From: SSSZ01 sp035345935
GTDB lineage: Bacteria; Pseudomonadota; Gammaproteobacteria; Burkholderiales; Rhodocyclaceae
Direction of reading: 5' to 3'
DNA: 36,622 bases
NCBI GenBank assembly: GCA_035345935.1
Contig: DAORDK010000021.1
Span: 1 to 36,622 of the forward strand
Shown here: positions 16,811 through 23,808 of the stretch, piece by piece
How the letters are laid out: every line of letters starts with the position of its first letter
How positions within the stretch are numbered: position 1 is the first letter of the stretch
The notes under the pieces: generated by a model
The model's input: the letters and a program-made list of their open reading frames with translations, nothing else
Database searches by the model: none
Told to the model about the DNA's origin: nothing
Position numbers and translations under genes: made by a program

Positions 16811-18265
16811 GTGACGGCCCTGTTCGTGATCCTGGCCATTCCCCTCGTCGGCGGTGCCGTCCTGGCTTTCGTCGGGGACCGTCCCTATGCCCGGGACGTC
16901 AATGTCGGGTTCTCGCTGGGCACCTTGCTGGCGGCGGCGGTCCTGACCGCCCGGGTGGTGGCGGACGGGCCGCTGTTCGTCCTCGAGCGGGAATTCTTCA
17001 TCGATCCCCTGAACGTCTTCCTGGTCACCCTCACCGCCTTCGTCGGCTTCACCACCTCCGTCTTCTCCCGTCCCTACATGCGGCTGGAGGAGGAACACGG
17101 CAAGATGACCCCGGGACGCATGCGCCTCTACCACAGCATGTACCAGTTCTTTGCTTTCACCATGTTGGTGGCGCTTACCACCAACAACCTCGGCATCCTT
17201 TGGGTGGCCATGGAAGCAGCGACTCTGACCACGGTGCTCCTGGTGTCGGTGTACCGCACCCCGGCCAGCCTGGAAGCGGCATGGAAATATTTCATCCTGT
17301 GCGGCGTGGGCATCGCCCAGGCCCTCTTTGGCACCATCCTCCTATACATGGCCGCCAGTCCGGTGCTCGGCGACGGCGTCGGGGCGCTGCTGTGGACCAA
17401 CCTCGACGCGGTGAAGGGGGATCTTCACCCCACCATCATTTCCCTGGCCTTCGTCTTCCTGCTTCTGGGCTACGGCACCAAGGTGGGCCTGGTACCGGTG
17501 CATAACTGGCTTCCTGACGCCCACGCCGAGGGCCCCACGCCCATTTCCGCGGTGCTCTCGGGGCTCCTGCTCAATGTCGCGCTGTATGCGGTGATCCGCT
17601 GTAAGGTGCTCACCGACGGGGCGCTGCACGGCCATTTCGCCGGCCACCTGATGATGGGCTTCGGCCTCGTTTCCGTGGTGGCCGCCGCCTTCTTCCTCTC
17701 CCGGCAGAAGGACGTCAAACGCATGTTCGCCTATTCCTCCATCGAACACATGGGGCTGATGACCTTCGCTTTCGGTATGGGTGGACCGGTGGCCAATTTC
17801 GCGGGGCTGCTCCACATGACCGTCCATTCCCTGGTGAAATCGGCTATTTTTTTCGCGGTCGGCCACGCCGCCCAGAAGGCGGGGACCCAGGTGATGGAAG
17901 ACATCCGTGGACTCCTGAAGGCCAGCCCCACCGTGGGCTGGGGCCTCATGCTGGGGACCCTGGCCATACTCGGCATGCCTCCCTTTGGAGTCTTTGCCAG
18001 CGAATTCCTCATCCTCATCACGGCCATGCGAGAGGTGCCCTGGACCACCCCCTTCCTGTTGCTGGCCTTGGGCGTCGCCTTCGCCGCCGTCTTCAGCCGA
18101 GTGCAGGACATGGTCTTCGGCGACACCCACCTGAAGCCTCTCGCCCATCCCCCGGCGCTCCTGCCGGTTTTTGCCCACCTGGGGCTGGGGCTGATGCTGG
18201 GGCTTTACATTCCGCCGTACCTGGACGCCTGGTACCGGGACGCGGCCCGCATGATCGGAGGCTGA
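16811..18265 (+). CDS. hyfF: Hydrogenase-4 subunit F-like proton-pumping membrane subunit
   Basis: 484 residues, second antiporter-type subunit of the complex (NuoN/NuoL/MrpD family). GTG start with AAGGAGG nine bases upstream; the gap from hyfE is 4 bases. Conserved proton-path residues are E135 in VAMEAATLTTVLLV and K224 in GYGTKVGLVPVHNWLPDAH, with GPTPISAVLSGLLLNVALYA and the DVKRMFAYSSIEHMG helix. Together with hyfB this gives the complex two pumping modules, compared with three in NADH dehydrogenase. Confidence 0.93.
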   Translation: MTALFVILAIPLVGGAVLAFVGDRPYARDVNVGFSLGTLLAAAVLTARVVADGPLFVLEREFFIDPLNVFLVTLTAFVGFTTSVFSRPYMRLEEEHGKMTPGRMRLYHSMYQFFAFTMLVALTTNNLGILWVAMEAATLTTVLLVSVYRTPASLEAAWKYFILCGVGIAQALFGTILLYMAASPVLGDGVGALLWTNLDAVKGDLHPTIISLAFVFLLLGYGTKVGLVPVHNWLPDAHAEGPTPISAVLSGLLLNVALYAVIRCKVLTDGALHGHFAGHLMMGFGLVSVVAAAFFLSRQKDVKRMFAYSSIEHMGLMTFAFGMGGPVANFAGLLHMTVHSLVKSAIFFAVGHAAQKAGTQVMEDIRGLLKASPTVGWGLMLGTLAILGMPPFGVFASEFLILITAMREVPWTTPFLLLALGVAFAAVFSRVQDMVFGDTHLKPLAHPPALLPVFAHLGLGLMLGLYIPPYLDAWYRDAARMIGG

Positions 18266-18268
18266 AGC

Positions 18269-19816
18269 GTGCTCATACCCGGACTGGAACTGCGCCTCGA
18301 AGGCCTGCCCGGCACCCCGCCATCCTGGAGGGGCGTGGCCGACCGGGACGAATGGGTTGAGGCGGCCCGGAGGGTGGCGGCTGCCGGGGGTTACCTGATT
18401 TCCCTGTGGGGAAGCGATCGACGGGGCGGCAAGGAGGGAATGCTGGCGGTTACCGCCGCCTATGGCCTCCCCGGGGGCCTGGCCTGGATCGATCTGCTCC
18501 TGCCTGAGTCCGATCCCGCCTACCCCGACCTCGCCGGAATCTTCCCCTGTGCGGGGCGGATGCAACGAGCCGCTGCCGATCTCATCGGGATCGTCGCCGA
18601 AGGCGGAGAAGATCGCCGCGCCTGGCTCAACCATGGGGCCTGGCCGGCGAACTGGTTCCCCTTGCGCCGGGAGAATTCGGGCGCTGAGACTTTCCCGGGA
18701 CGGGAAACAACCGACTACCCCTTTGTCCAGGTGAGCGGGGACGGGGTCCATGAAATCCCGGTGGGGCCGGTTCATGCGGGGATCATCGAGCCCGGCCATT
18801 TCCGATTTTCGGTGGTGGGGGAAAAGGTGCTGCGCCTGGAAGAGCGGCTGGGCTACGTGCACAAGGGCATCGACAAGCGCTTCGAGTCCTTTGCCCCGGC
18901 CTCCGGCCACCGGCTGGCCGGCCGCGTATCAGGCGATTCCACCGTCGCCTACGCCTGGGCCTATTGCCTTGCCTACGAGGGGGCGCTTCGGATCGGCGTG
19001 CCCCTGCGAGCCCAGTGGCTGCGGGCCCTCCTGCTTGAGCGCGAGCGGGTGGCCAACCACCTGGGCGACCTGGGTGCCCTGGGTAACGATGCCGCGCTGG
19101 CGGTTGGCCTCGCCCAGTTCATGCGTCTGAAGGAAGACTGGCTGCGGCTCAACAAGGCTCTTTTCGGCCATCGCTTCCTCATGGACCGGGTGATCCCCGG
19201 GGGGGTTGCCGTCGATATGGATACCGAAGCCTCCCACCGCATCGCCCGCCAGTGCGAGGCCATCGAAGCCGAGGTGCAGTCTCTGCAGGACATCTACGAC
19301 GACCATCCCGGCCTCCAGGATCGATTTATCACCACGGGCCGGGTCACTCCCCGGCTGGCGGCCGAACTGGGGCTGACCGGGCTGGCCGGGCGCGCGAGCG
19401 GCATCGCCAGAGACCTGCGTTCCGATTTCCCTCTGCCGCCATACGCCGACCTCGGATTCGTTCAGGCCGGGCACCGGAATGGCGACGTGGCAGCCCGGGT
19501 GAAGGTGCGCTTCCTGGAAGTGCTGGAGTCTTTGAGGCTGATCCGAAAAATCGCCCTGGGCTTGCCCGCCGGGCCTGTCCGGGCGGAGGCCGGGGGAGAA
19601 TCGGCGGAATTCGGGGTTGGGCGCGTCGAAGGCTGGCGGGGGGAAATTTTCGTGGCCCTGGAGCTGGACGGCGGGCGCATCCGCCGCTGCCATTGCCACG
19701 ACCCCTCGTGGCAGAACTGGCCGGTGCTGGAACACGCCGTGATGGGCAATATCGTCCCCGACTTTCCGCTCATCAACAAATCCTTCAATCTCAGCTATTC
19801 GGGGCAAGACCGCTGA
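18269..19816 (+). CDS. hyfG: Hydrogenase-4 subunit G-like large subunit lacking NiFe ligands
   Basis: 515 residues: an N-terminal NuoC-like part (about 1-150) fused to a NuoD/hydrogenase large-subunit part. In true group-4 hydrogenases two CxxC-type motifs hold the NiFe site. Here the first motif, normally R-x-C-G-x-C, reads R219-V-S221-G-D-S224, so both Cys are Ser, and the C terminus (NIVPDFPLINKSFNLSYSG) has no Cys pair. The protein also ends without the C-terminal His extension cleaved during NiFe maturation. It therefore should not be a hydrogenase. The HKGIDKRFE and PVHAGIIEPGHFRF segments are typical of the HycE/NuoD fold. GTG start 3 bases after hyfF with GGAGG upstream. It resembles the Ehr class; a quinone-like or unknown substrate site is possible. 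Confidence 0.93.
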   Translation: MLIPGLELRLEGLPGTPPSWRGVADRDEWVEAARRVAAAGGYLISLWGSDRRGGKEGMLAVTAAYGLPGGLAWIDLLLPESDPAYPDLAGIFPCAGRMQRAAADLIGIVAEGGEDRRAWLNHGAWPANWFPLRRENSGAETFPGRETTDYPFVQVSGDGVHEIPVGPVHAGIIEPGHFRFSVVGEKVLRLEERLGYVHKGIDKRFESFAPASGHRLAGRVSGDSTVAYAWAYCLAYEGALRIGVPLRAQWLRALLLERERVANHLGDLGALGNDAALAVGLAQFMRLKEDWLRLNKALFGHRFLMDRVIPGGVAVDMDTEASHRIARQCEAIEAEVQSLQDIYDDHPGLQDRFITTGRVTPRLAAELGLTGLAGRASGIARDLRSDFPLPPYADLGFVQAGHRNGDVAARVKVRFLEVLESLRLIRKIALGLPAGPVRAEAGGESAEFGVGRVEGWRGEIFVALELDGGRIRRCHCHDPSWQNWPVLEHAVMGNIVPDFPLINKSFNLSYSGQDR

Positions 19817-20352
19817 TGTGGAAGCTCGTCCGACAAATCGCCCGCGCCGGCCTCAAGACCGAGGCCCCGCCAACCCCCGCGGAGGGCGGCGAGGCGGTGG
19901 CCATCCGCGGGGAAATCCTCGCCATCCTCGGCCGGGCTCTGGCCATCCGACAGGTGGATGCCGGCTCCTGCAACGGCTGTGAGCTGGAAATCCACGCCCT
20001 CAACAACCCCTACTACAACCTGGAAGGTTTGGGTATCAAGTTCGTGGCCAGCCCACGCCATGCCGACCTTTTGCTGGTCACCGGCCCGGTGGCCCGGAAT
20101 ATGGCGGTAGCCCTGAAACGGACCTGGGAGGCCGTCCCCGCTCCCAAGCTGGTGGTGGCGGTGGGGGATTGCGGCTGCGATGGCGGGGTGTTCGGGGAGA
20201 GCTACGCCTGCCTGGGCGGCGTGTCCAAGGTGATCCCGGTGGACCGGGTCGTTGCCGGCTGCCCGCCCGAGCCCATCGATATCCTGCGGGCGATCCTGGC
20301 GGTGGTGCGCTCGGGCAATCAGGCAGGGGCGGAATCGGCCACTAGCCCATAA
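19816..20352 (+). CDS. hyfI: Hydrogenase-4 subunit I-like [4Fe-4S] small subunit
   Basis: 178 residues of the NuoB/hydrogenase small-subunit family. Four Cys suited to one [4Fe-4S] cluster are kept: C52 and C55 in GSCNGCELE, C119 in GDCGCDGG and C149 in AGCPPEP. The CNGCE spacing is that of hydrogenases, not the tandem Cys pair of complex I. It starts inside the hyfG stop (TGATG), last gene of the operon. Its 3' end overlaps the converging sulP gene by 34 bp. Because no ferredoxin-like subunit (HyfH/NuoI) is encoded here, this may be the only iron-sulfur centre supplied by the operon. Confidence 0.94.
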   Translation: MWKLVRQIARAGLKTEAPPTPAEGGEAVAIRGEILAILGRALAIRQVDAGSCNGCELEIHALNNPYYNLEGLGIKFVASPRHADLLLVTGPVARNMAVALKRTWEAVPAPKLVVAVGDCGCDGGVFGESYACLGGVSKVIPVDRVVAGCPPEPIDILRAILAVVRSGNQAGAESATSP

Positions 20353-22037
20353 TCCTCGCTGTCGCCACCCATCAGGTGAGGCAACAGGGTGTGGGCGCGC
20401 TGCAGGGCGTGGGTCAGGTCAGAGCAGACGTTGTCGTCACCCAGGTGGTCTACGAAGCCGGAACGGTAGAGCAACGAACCCGGCTGGGAATTGAGGCCGC
20501 AGACAAGCAGCCGGCAGCCGCGCTTGGTCAGCTTGTCGTGCAGGCTTTCCAGGCCTTCGAGGCCGGTGGTGTCGAGTTGGATGAGTTGGCTCATGTCGAG
20601 GATGACGATTTCCGGGTGCCCCGCCGCAGGGTCCAGAAGTTCCTCCAGCTTATTGACCGCGCCGAAGAACAGCGAGCCGAACAACTGCCAGGCAGCGACG
20701 CGCATGGTCCCGTCCGGGTAGAGGAACTGCGGTTCGCTGGCGGCCTCGCGCAGGGGCCGGCGTTCGATGCGGGTCAGCTCGGACATGCGGTAGATGAAGA
20801 ACAGGCATGCCAGCACCATGCCGAGCTCGACGGCAACGGTCAGGTCGAATACGACCGTGAGGAAGAAGGTGGCCAGCAGGATGATCCGGTAATTCATCGA
20901 ATAGCGGCGCAACTCCCTGAATTCGTGCCATTCGCCCATATTGATGGCCACCACCATGACGATGGCCGAGAGGGTGGCCAGGGGCACGTAGGCCGCCATC
21001 GGGGCGGCGACGAAAACGACGGCCAGCAGCACTGCCGCATGGATCATGCCGGCGACGGGAGTGCGACCGCCGGTTCGGACATTGGTGGTGGTGCGGGCGA
21101 TGGCCCCGGTGGCGGCGAAGCCCCCGAAGAGGGGCGCGACGATGTTGGAGAGCCCTTGGGCGATCAACTCCTGGTTGGGGTCGTGGCGGTCGTCAATCTG
21201 GCTGTCCGCCACCCGCGCCGAAAGAAGAGACTCGATGGCGCCCAGCAGGGCGATGGTGATGGCGGGGGAAATGAGCTTGCCGAAATCGTGAATGGACAAC
21301 TCGGGTAGGCCGATGGCCGGCAATTGCTGGGGAATGCCGTTGAAGCGGCTGCCTATGGTCTCCACCGGCAGGTCGAAAAGAAAGGCGGCGAGCGTACCGA
21401 CGACGAGCACTGCCAGCGGTCCCGGGGCGCGTCGCAGGAGGGCGAAGCGCTGGGCCAGGCGGTTGTAGAAAAGCAGGAAAAGGAAGGAAGCGATCGCTAG
21501 CGCGAGAGTGGGCAGATTCACCGTATCGGCATTGGCGGCCAGGGTCTTGAGGCGATGAAAGAACTCTGCGGGCAGATTGTCGATCTTGAGGCCGAAGAAA
21601 TCCTTGAGCTGGGCGAGGAAGATGACGACTGCGATGCCGTTGGTAAAACCGATGACCACGGTGACCGGAATGAAGCGGATCAACTGCCCAAGCCGGGCAA
21701 GACCCATGGCGAGCAAAAAAACTCCGGCAAGAACGGTGGCGCCCAGGAGATTGGCAAAACCGTGGGCGGCGACGATGCCGTAGACGATGGGGATGAAGGC
21801 ACCGGTGGGGCCGCCGATCTGCACCCTTGAGCCGCCCAGGGCGGACGTGATGAAGCCGGCGACGATGGCCGTCCAGATCCCAGCGGTGGGGGAGCAGCCG
21901 GAAGCGATGGCAAACGCCATGGCCAAAGGCAGAGCCAAGACGCCGACCGTGAGCCCCGCCGCCAGGTCTTTGCCGAACTGGGCGCGGTCATAGGTCGAAA
22001 GGCAGTCCAGTAGCTTGGGATGGAAGGCGAGTTTCAT
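20319..22037 (-). CDS. SulP family anion transporter with C-terminal STAS domain
   Basis: 572 residues. SulP (SLC26) proteins move sulfate, bicarbonate or other anions across the inner membrane. The membrane domain (about 25-410) begins DLAAGLTVGVLALPLAMAFA and carries the family signatures GPTGAFIPIVYGIVA and LFGGFAATGAIARTTTNVRTG. The STAS domain (about 440-560) has VILDMSQLIQLDTTGLEGLE with the usual Asp-Thr loop. Transport of sulfate versus bicarbonate cannot be decided from the sequence. The gene ends inside the last gene of the Hyf-like operon on the other strand. A consensus promoter lies upstream; there is no obvious ribosome-binding site before the ATG. Confidence 0.94.
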   Translation of the reverse strand: MKLAFHPKLLDCLSTYDRAQFGKDLAAGLTVGVLALPLAMAFAIASGCSPTAGIWTAIVAGFITSALGGSRVQIGGPTGAFIPIVYGIVAAHGFANLLGATVLAGVFLLAMGLARLGQLIRFIPVTVVIGFTNGIAVVIFLAQLKDFFGLKIDNLPAEFFHRLKTLAANADTVNLPTLALAIASFLFLLFYNRLAQRFALLRRAPGPLAVLVVGTLAAFLFDLPVETIGSRFNGIPQQLPAIGLPELSIHDFGKLISPAITIALLGAIESLLSARVADSQIDDRHDPNQELIAQGLSNIVAPLFGGFAATGAIARTTTNVRTGGRTPVAGMIHAAVLLAVVFVAAPMAAYVPLATLSAIVMVVAINMGEWHEFRELRRYSMNYRIILLATFFLTVVFDLTVAVELGMVLACLFFIYRMSELTRIERRPLREAASEPQFLYPDGTMRVAAWQLFGSLFFGAVNKLEELLDPAAGHPEIVILDMSQLIQLDTTGLEGLESLHDKLTKRGCRLLVCGLNSQPGSLLYRSGFVDHLGDDNVCSDLTHALQRAHTLLPHLMGGDSEDYGLVADSAPA

Positions 22038-22080
22038 CGCAGTCGAATGGCCATTAGTATTGCACTACTATTTAAATACA

Positions 22081-22108
22081 ATTATATTTGCTGGAAATTA
22101 TGTGTCAA
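22081..22108 (-). promoter_or_regulatory. Consensus sigma70 promoter for the SulP gene
   Basis: On the minus strand TTGACA (22103-22108) and TATAAT (22081-22086) are both perfect, with a 16-bp spacer. Transcription would start near 22075, giving a leader of about 38 bases before the SulP ATG at 22037. It lies in an AT-rich gap unlike the surrounding DNA. Confidence 0.82.
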
Positions 22109-22115
22109 TTATAAC
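22088..22115 (+). promoter_or_regulatory. Possible overlapping divergent promoter for the RHH gene
   Basis: TTGCTG (22088-22093), 16-bp spacer, TATAAC (22110-22115), directed towards the small RHH gene at 22165. It overlaps the SulP promoter almost completely, so the two could compete. Confidence 0.45.
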
Positions 22116-22164
22116 AGGATGTTAATGAATTTCGCTTCGTGACATCCCTGAGGAGCAGCCAGCC

Positions 22165-22371
22165 ATGGAAAACCGCACCGCTCGCCTGACCATCCTTATC
22201 GATCCGCGTAAGAAGAAACTTTTCGAGGACATCTGCGCCTCCCAGGATCTGACGCCATCCCAGGTGGTACGCCGCCTCATCCGTCAGTACGTCATCGACA
22301 ATGCCGGCGGACGCGAACTGCCTGAATGGTTGCGGGCGGGGGCGGCCCGCGGCGAAGAGGCGGGCGGTTAA
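22165..22371 (+). CDS. Small ribbon-helix-helix-like protein
   Basis: 68 residues. The N-terminal half has the pattern of a CopG/Arc-type ribbon-helix-helix: a short basic strand ARLTILIDPRKKKLF, helix FEDICASQD, turn LTPS and helix QVVRRLIRQYVID. Such proteins bind DNA as dimers and often repress their own or neighbouring genes, so control of the divergent sulP gene is possible but inferred. AGGAG nine bases before the ATG supports the start. Its stop codon shares the palindrome TTAA with the stop of the converging membrane protein gene. No toxin gene follows it, so a toxin-antitoxin role is not supported. Confidence 0.75.
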   Translation: MENRTARLTILIDPRKKKLFEDICASQDLTPSQVVRRLIRQYVIDNAGGRELPEWLRAGAARGEEAGG

Positions 22372-22688
22372 TCGTCCTTCGGCGGCAACGCGGCGCCCGG
22401 GTGATTGCGGGCGATGTATTCGGCGTAGCGGGCTTGCAGTTCCGGACCCTGCTTGGCGATTTCTCCCAGGATGCGCGCCGCAGCCCAAAAGATGACGGCG
22501 ATGCCTCCCCCTGCGCAGGCAAGGCCCTCCGCAAGATTTGAAGGGAATCCCGCCACGAACAGACCTGGCCGGCCGGCCAGGCCACTGGCGCCGATGGCCA
22601 GGCAGGCCAGGCCGAAGACATCGGCCAGCGCGTAGGCCAGGATGCGCAGGGTGAGGCGGGGGCGGGGCGGACGGTTCAGGTTAAGCAT
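22368..22688 (-). CDS. Small membrane protein of unknown function
   Basis: 106 residues from the ATG at 22688; longer in-frame starts exist but would overlap the upstream gene and its promoter. A basic N terminus (LNRPPRPRLTLR) precedes two hydrophobic segments, about residues 17-40 and 51-72, separated by a Gly/Pro-rich loop, then a charged cytoplasmic-type tail ending PPKDD. I do not recognise a family. It is divergent from the DUF411 gene and converges on the RHH gene, whose stop overlaps its own. No clear ribosome-binding site. Confidence 0.65.
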   Translation of the reverse strand: MLNLNRPPRPRLTLRILAYALADVFGLACLAIGASGLAGRPGLFVAGFPSNLAEGLACAGGGIAVIFWAAARILGEIAKQGPELQARYAEYIARNHPGAALPPKDD

Positions 22689-22699
22689 AGGCGGACGGC

Positions 22700-22717
22700 T
22701 ATAATGGGGAAGTTCCC
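22700..22717 (+). promoter_or_regulatory. Possible -10 box and adjacent dyad for the DUF411 gene
   Basis: TATAAT at 22700-22705 is a perfect -10, followed directly by the dyad GGGAA-G-TTCCC (22707-22717) at the expected transcription start. The gene starts at 22744. A -35 match at 16-18 bp is poor. The dyad could be an operator site. Confidence 0.5.
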
Positions 22718-22743
22718 ATTCTGCACTAGGCGCCTGAACTGCG

Positions 22744-23235
22744 ATGGTCAAAGCTTTCCTGTTGGCTCTGCTCTGCCTTCCCTTCCTCGTCTTCGCCGAG
22801 GCGGGCCGGCCGGTGGTCGAAATCTTCATGCCCAAGCCTTGTCTCGCGTGCATCGATTGGGGTGCCTATCTGGCCGACAGGGGCTTCAAGGTCGTCTACA
22901 AGGCGAGCGACGACATGGCGGCGGTCAAGCGCCGACTGAAAGTGCCCCCGGAGGTGGAGTCGGTGCATACCGCCACGGTGGGCGGCTACTTTGTCGAAGG
23001 CCATGCCCACGCAGAAGATATCCAGGAACTCCTGCGCGACCGCCCCAAGGCCCGCGGCATCGCCGTCCCCGGACTGCCGCGGGGAGCTCCCGGGCGGGAA
23101 ACCTCGAATCCGAGCTGCGAGACCGGCTGCACCATGCTCGATAGCGACAGCGGCGAGAAGAATCCCCGGCGGGAGCTCTACGACACTCTGCTGGTGCTGC
23201 CGGACGGGTCAACCAAGATCTGGGCGCGGCACTGA
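22744..23235 (+). CDS. DUF411 family metal-binding-type protein, exported
   Basis: 163 residues. A signal peptide (1-18, ending VFA) is followed by the DUF411 domain, associated with copper handling. Features seen: a CxxC at C33/C36 (PKPCLAC), DDMAAVKRRLKVPPEVES, then SVHTATVGGYFVEGHAHAED, a GIAVPGLPRGAPGRE stretch and a closing YDTLLVLPDGSTKIWARH. In most relatives the central motif is SCHTA; here V74 replaces that Cys, so the usual metal site is altered. Two extra Cys in NPSCETGC (near residue 123) might compensate. No copper pump or CopA/CusF gene is adjacent. Periplasmic location is inferred from the signal peptide. Confidence 0.87.
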   Translation: MVKAFLLALLCLPFLVFAEAGRPVVEIFMPKPCLACIDWGAYLADRGFKVVYKASDDMAAVKRRLKVPPEVESVHTATVGGYFVEGHAHAEDIQELLRDRPKARGIAVPGLPRGAPGRETSNPSCETGCTMLDSDSGEKNPRRELYDTLLVLPDGSTKIWARH

Positions 23236-23498
23236 GGGCTAAAACTGCGGGGTGGGGTGGCGGTCCGTTCTGAGGTCTCATGCGCAGTGCGCGTTGGATT
23301 TTCGATCTGCCAGATGGTGCGTCTGGTCACCCATAAGCTTTGTGGCGGCTGAAGATGCCGGGGCGAGTTCGGCTATCGGCCATGACCGGACTGTCACCCG
23401 ACTGGAACATGAAACACTCAAGGGACCGCTCCACTCTAAAACCTGCCGGAGGATCAATTTACCCCAGGGTCTAAGTGTTCCGTAACCCACTTTGTCTG
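23236..23498. other. Gene-free gap at the border of the lower-GC segment
   Basis: No ORF here has family resemblance or a ribosome-binding site. GC content drops to the right from here. It may hold remnants of a mobile element, but no terminal repeats or transposase motifs were identified. Confidence 0.4.
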
Positions 23499-23693
23499 CT
23501 AATCGATCGCGACTTGTCGGTCATTCCACAAGCGAATTGCAACCTCTTCGTCATCACCCATCGGGCCGATCGAGCCACAGTGCCTGCAATAGACGGCATA
23601 TCGATTTACATCCGACTCGAATAGCCACGGACGGCTTTTCCCGCAGAATGGACAGCGGTCGATAGCAGCATCTATTAGTTGTGCGACAACCAT
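23499..23693 (-). CDS. Lar-like small zinc-ribbon protein
   Basis: 64 residues from the ATG at 23693, favoured over one 12 bases upstream because GGAGG lies five bases before it. Two Cys pairs, C14/C17 in RCPFCGKS and C36/C39 in YCRHCGS, form a zinc ribbon, and the tail GDDEEVAIRLWNDR matches the closing E-x-A-I-x-x-W-N-R pattern of Lar (restriction alleviation) type proteins from phages and prophages. Lar of Rac prophage modulates type I restriction; that role here is only an inference. No other phage gene is next to it, so it may be a leftover of an element in this lower-GC stretch. Confidence 0.72.
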   Translation of the reverse strand: MVVAQLIDAAIDRCPFCGKSRPWLFESDVNRYAVYCRHCGSIGPMGDDEEVAIRLWNDRQVAID

Positions 23694-23808
23694 GTCCACC
23701 TCCATTCGTTTAACTACCTATCTCGACCCAATCTGGACCACAATATCCGCTTGTCAAAAGGCTCTTGGATAGTTCAGCTGCTCAATTGATGCAAAGCCGG
23801 AGGCGCAG

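Noticed and set aside
17342..18910. Long minus-strand frame across hyfF and hyfG
   Set aside because: Antisense shadow of two clear genes, without ribosome-binding site or domain.
13108..20352. Interpretation as an active hydrogenase-4 or formate hydrogenlyase
   Set aside because: NiFe ligands are absent, no maturation genes (hyp), no formate dehydrogenase and no ferredoxin-like subunit are present.
22165..22371. Toxin-antitoxin module built on the RHH protein
   Set aside because: No small partner gene follows on the same strand; the converging gene encodes a membrane protein with no toxin features recognised.
23252..23485. 77-codon frame in the gap after the DUF411 gene
   Set aside because: No ribosome-binding site, no family resemblance and overlapped by similar frames on the other strand.
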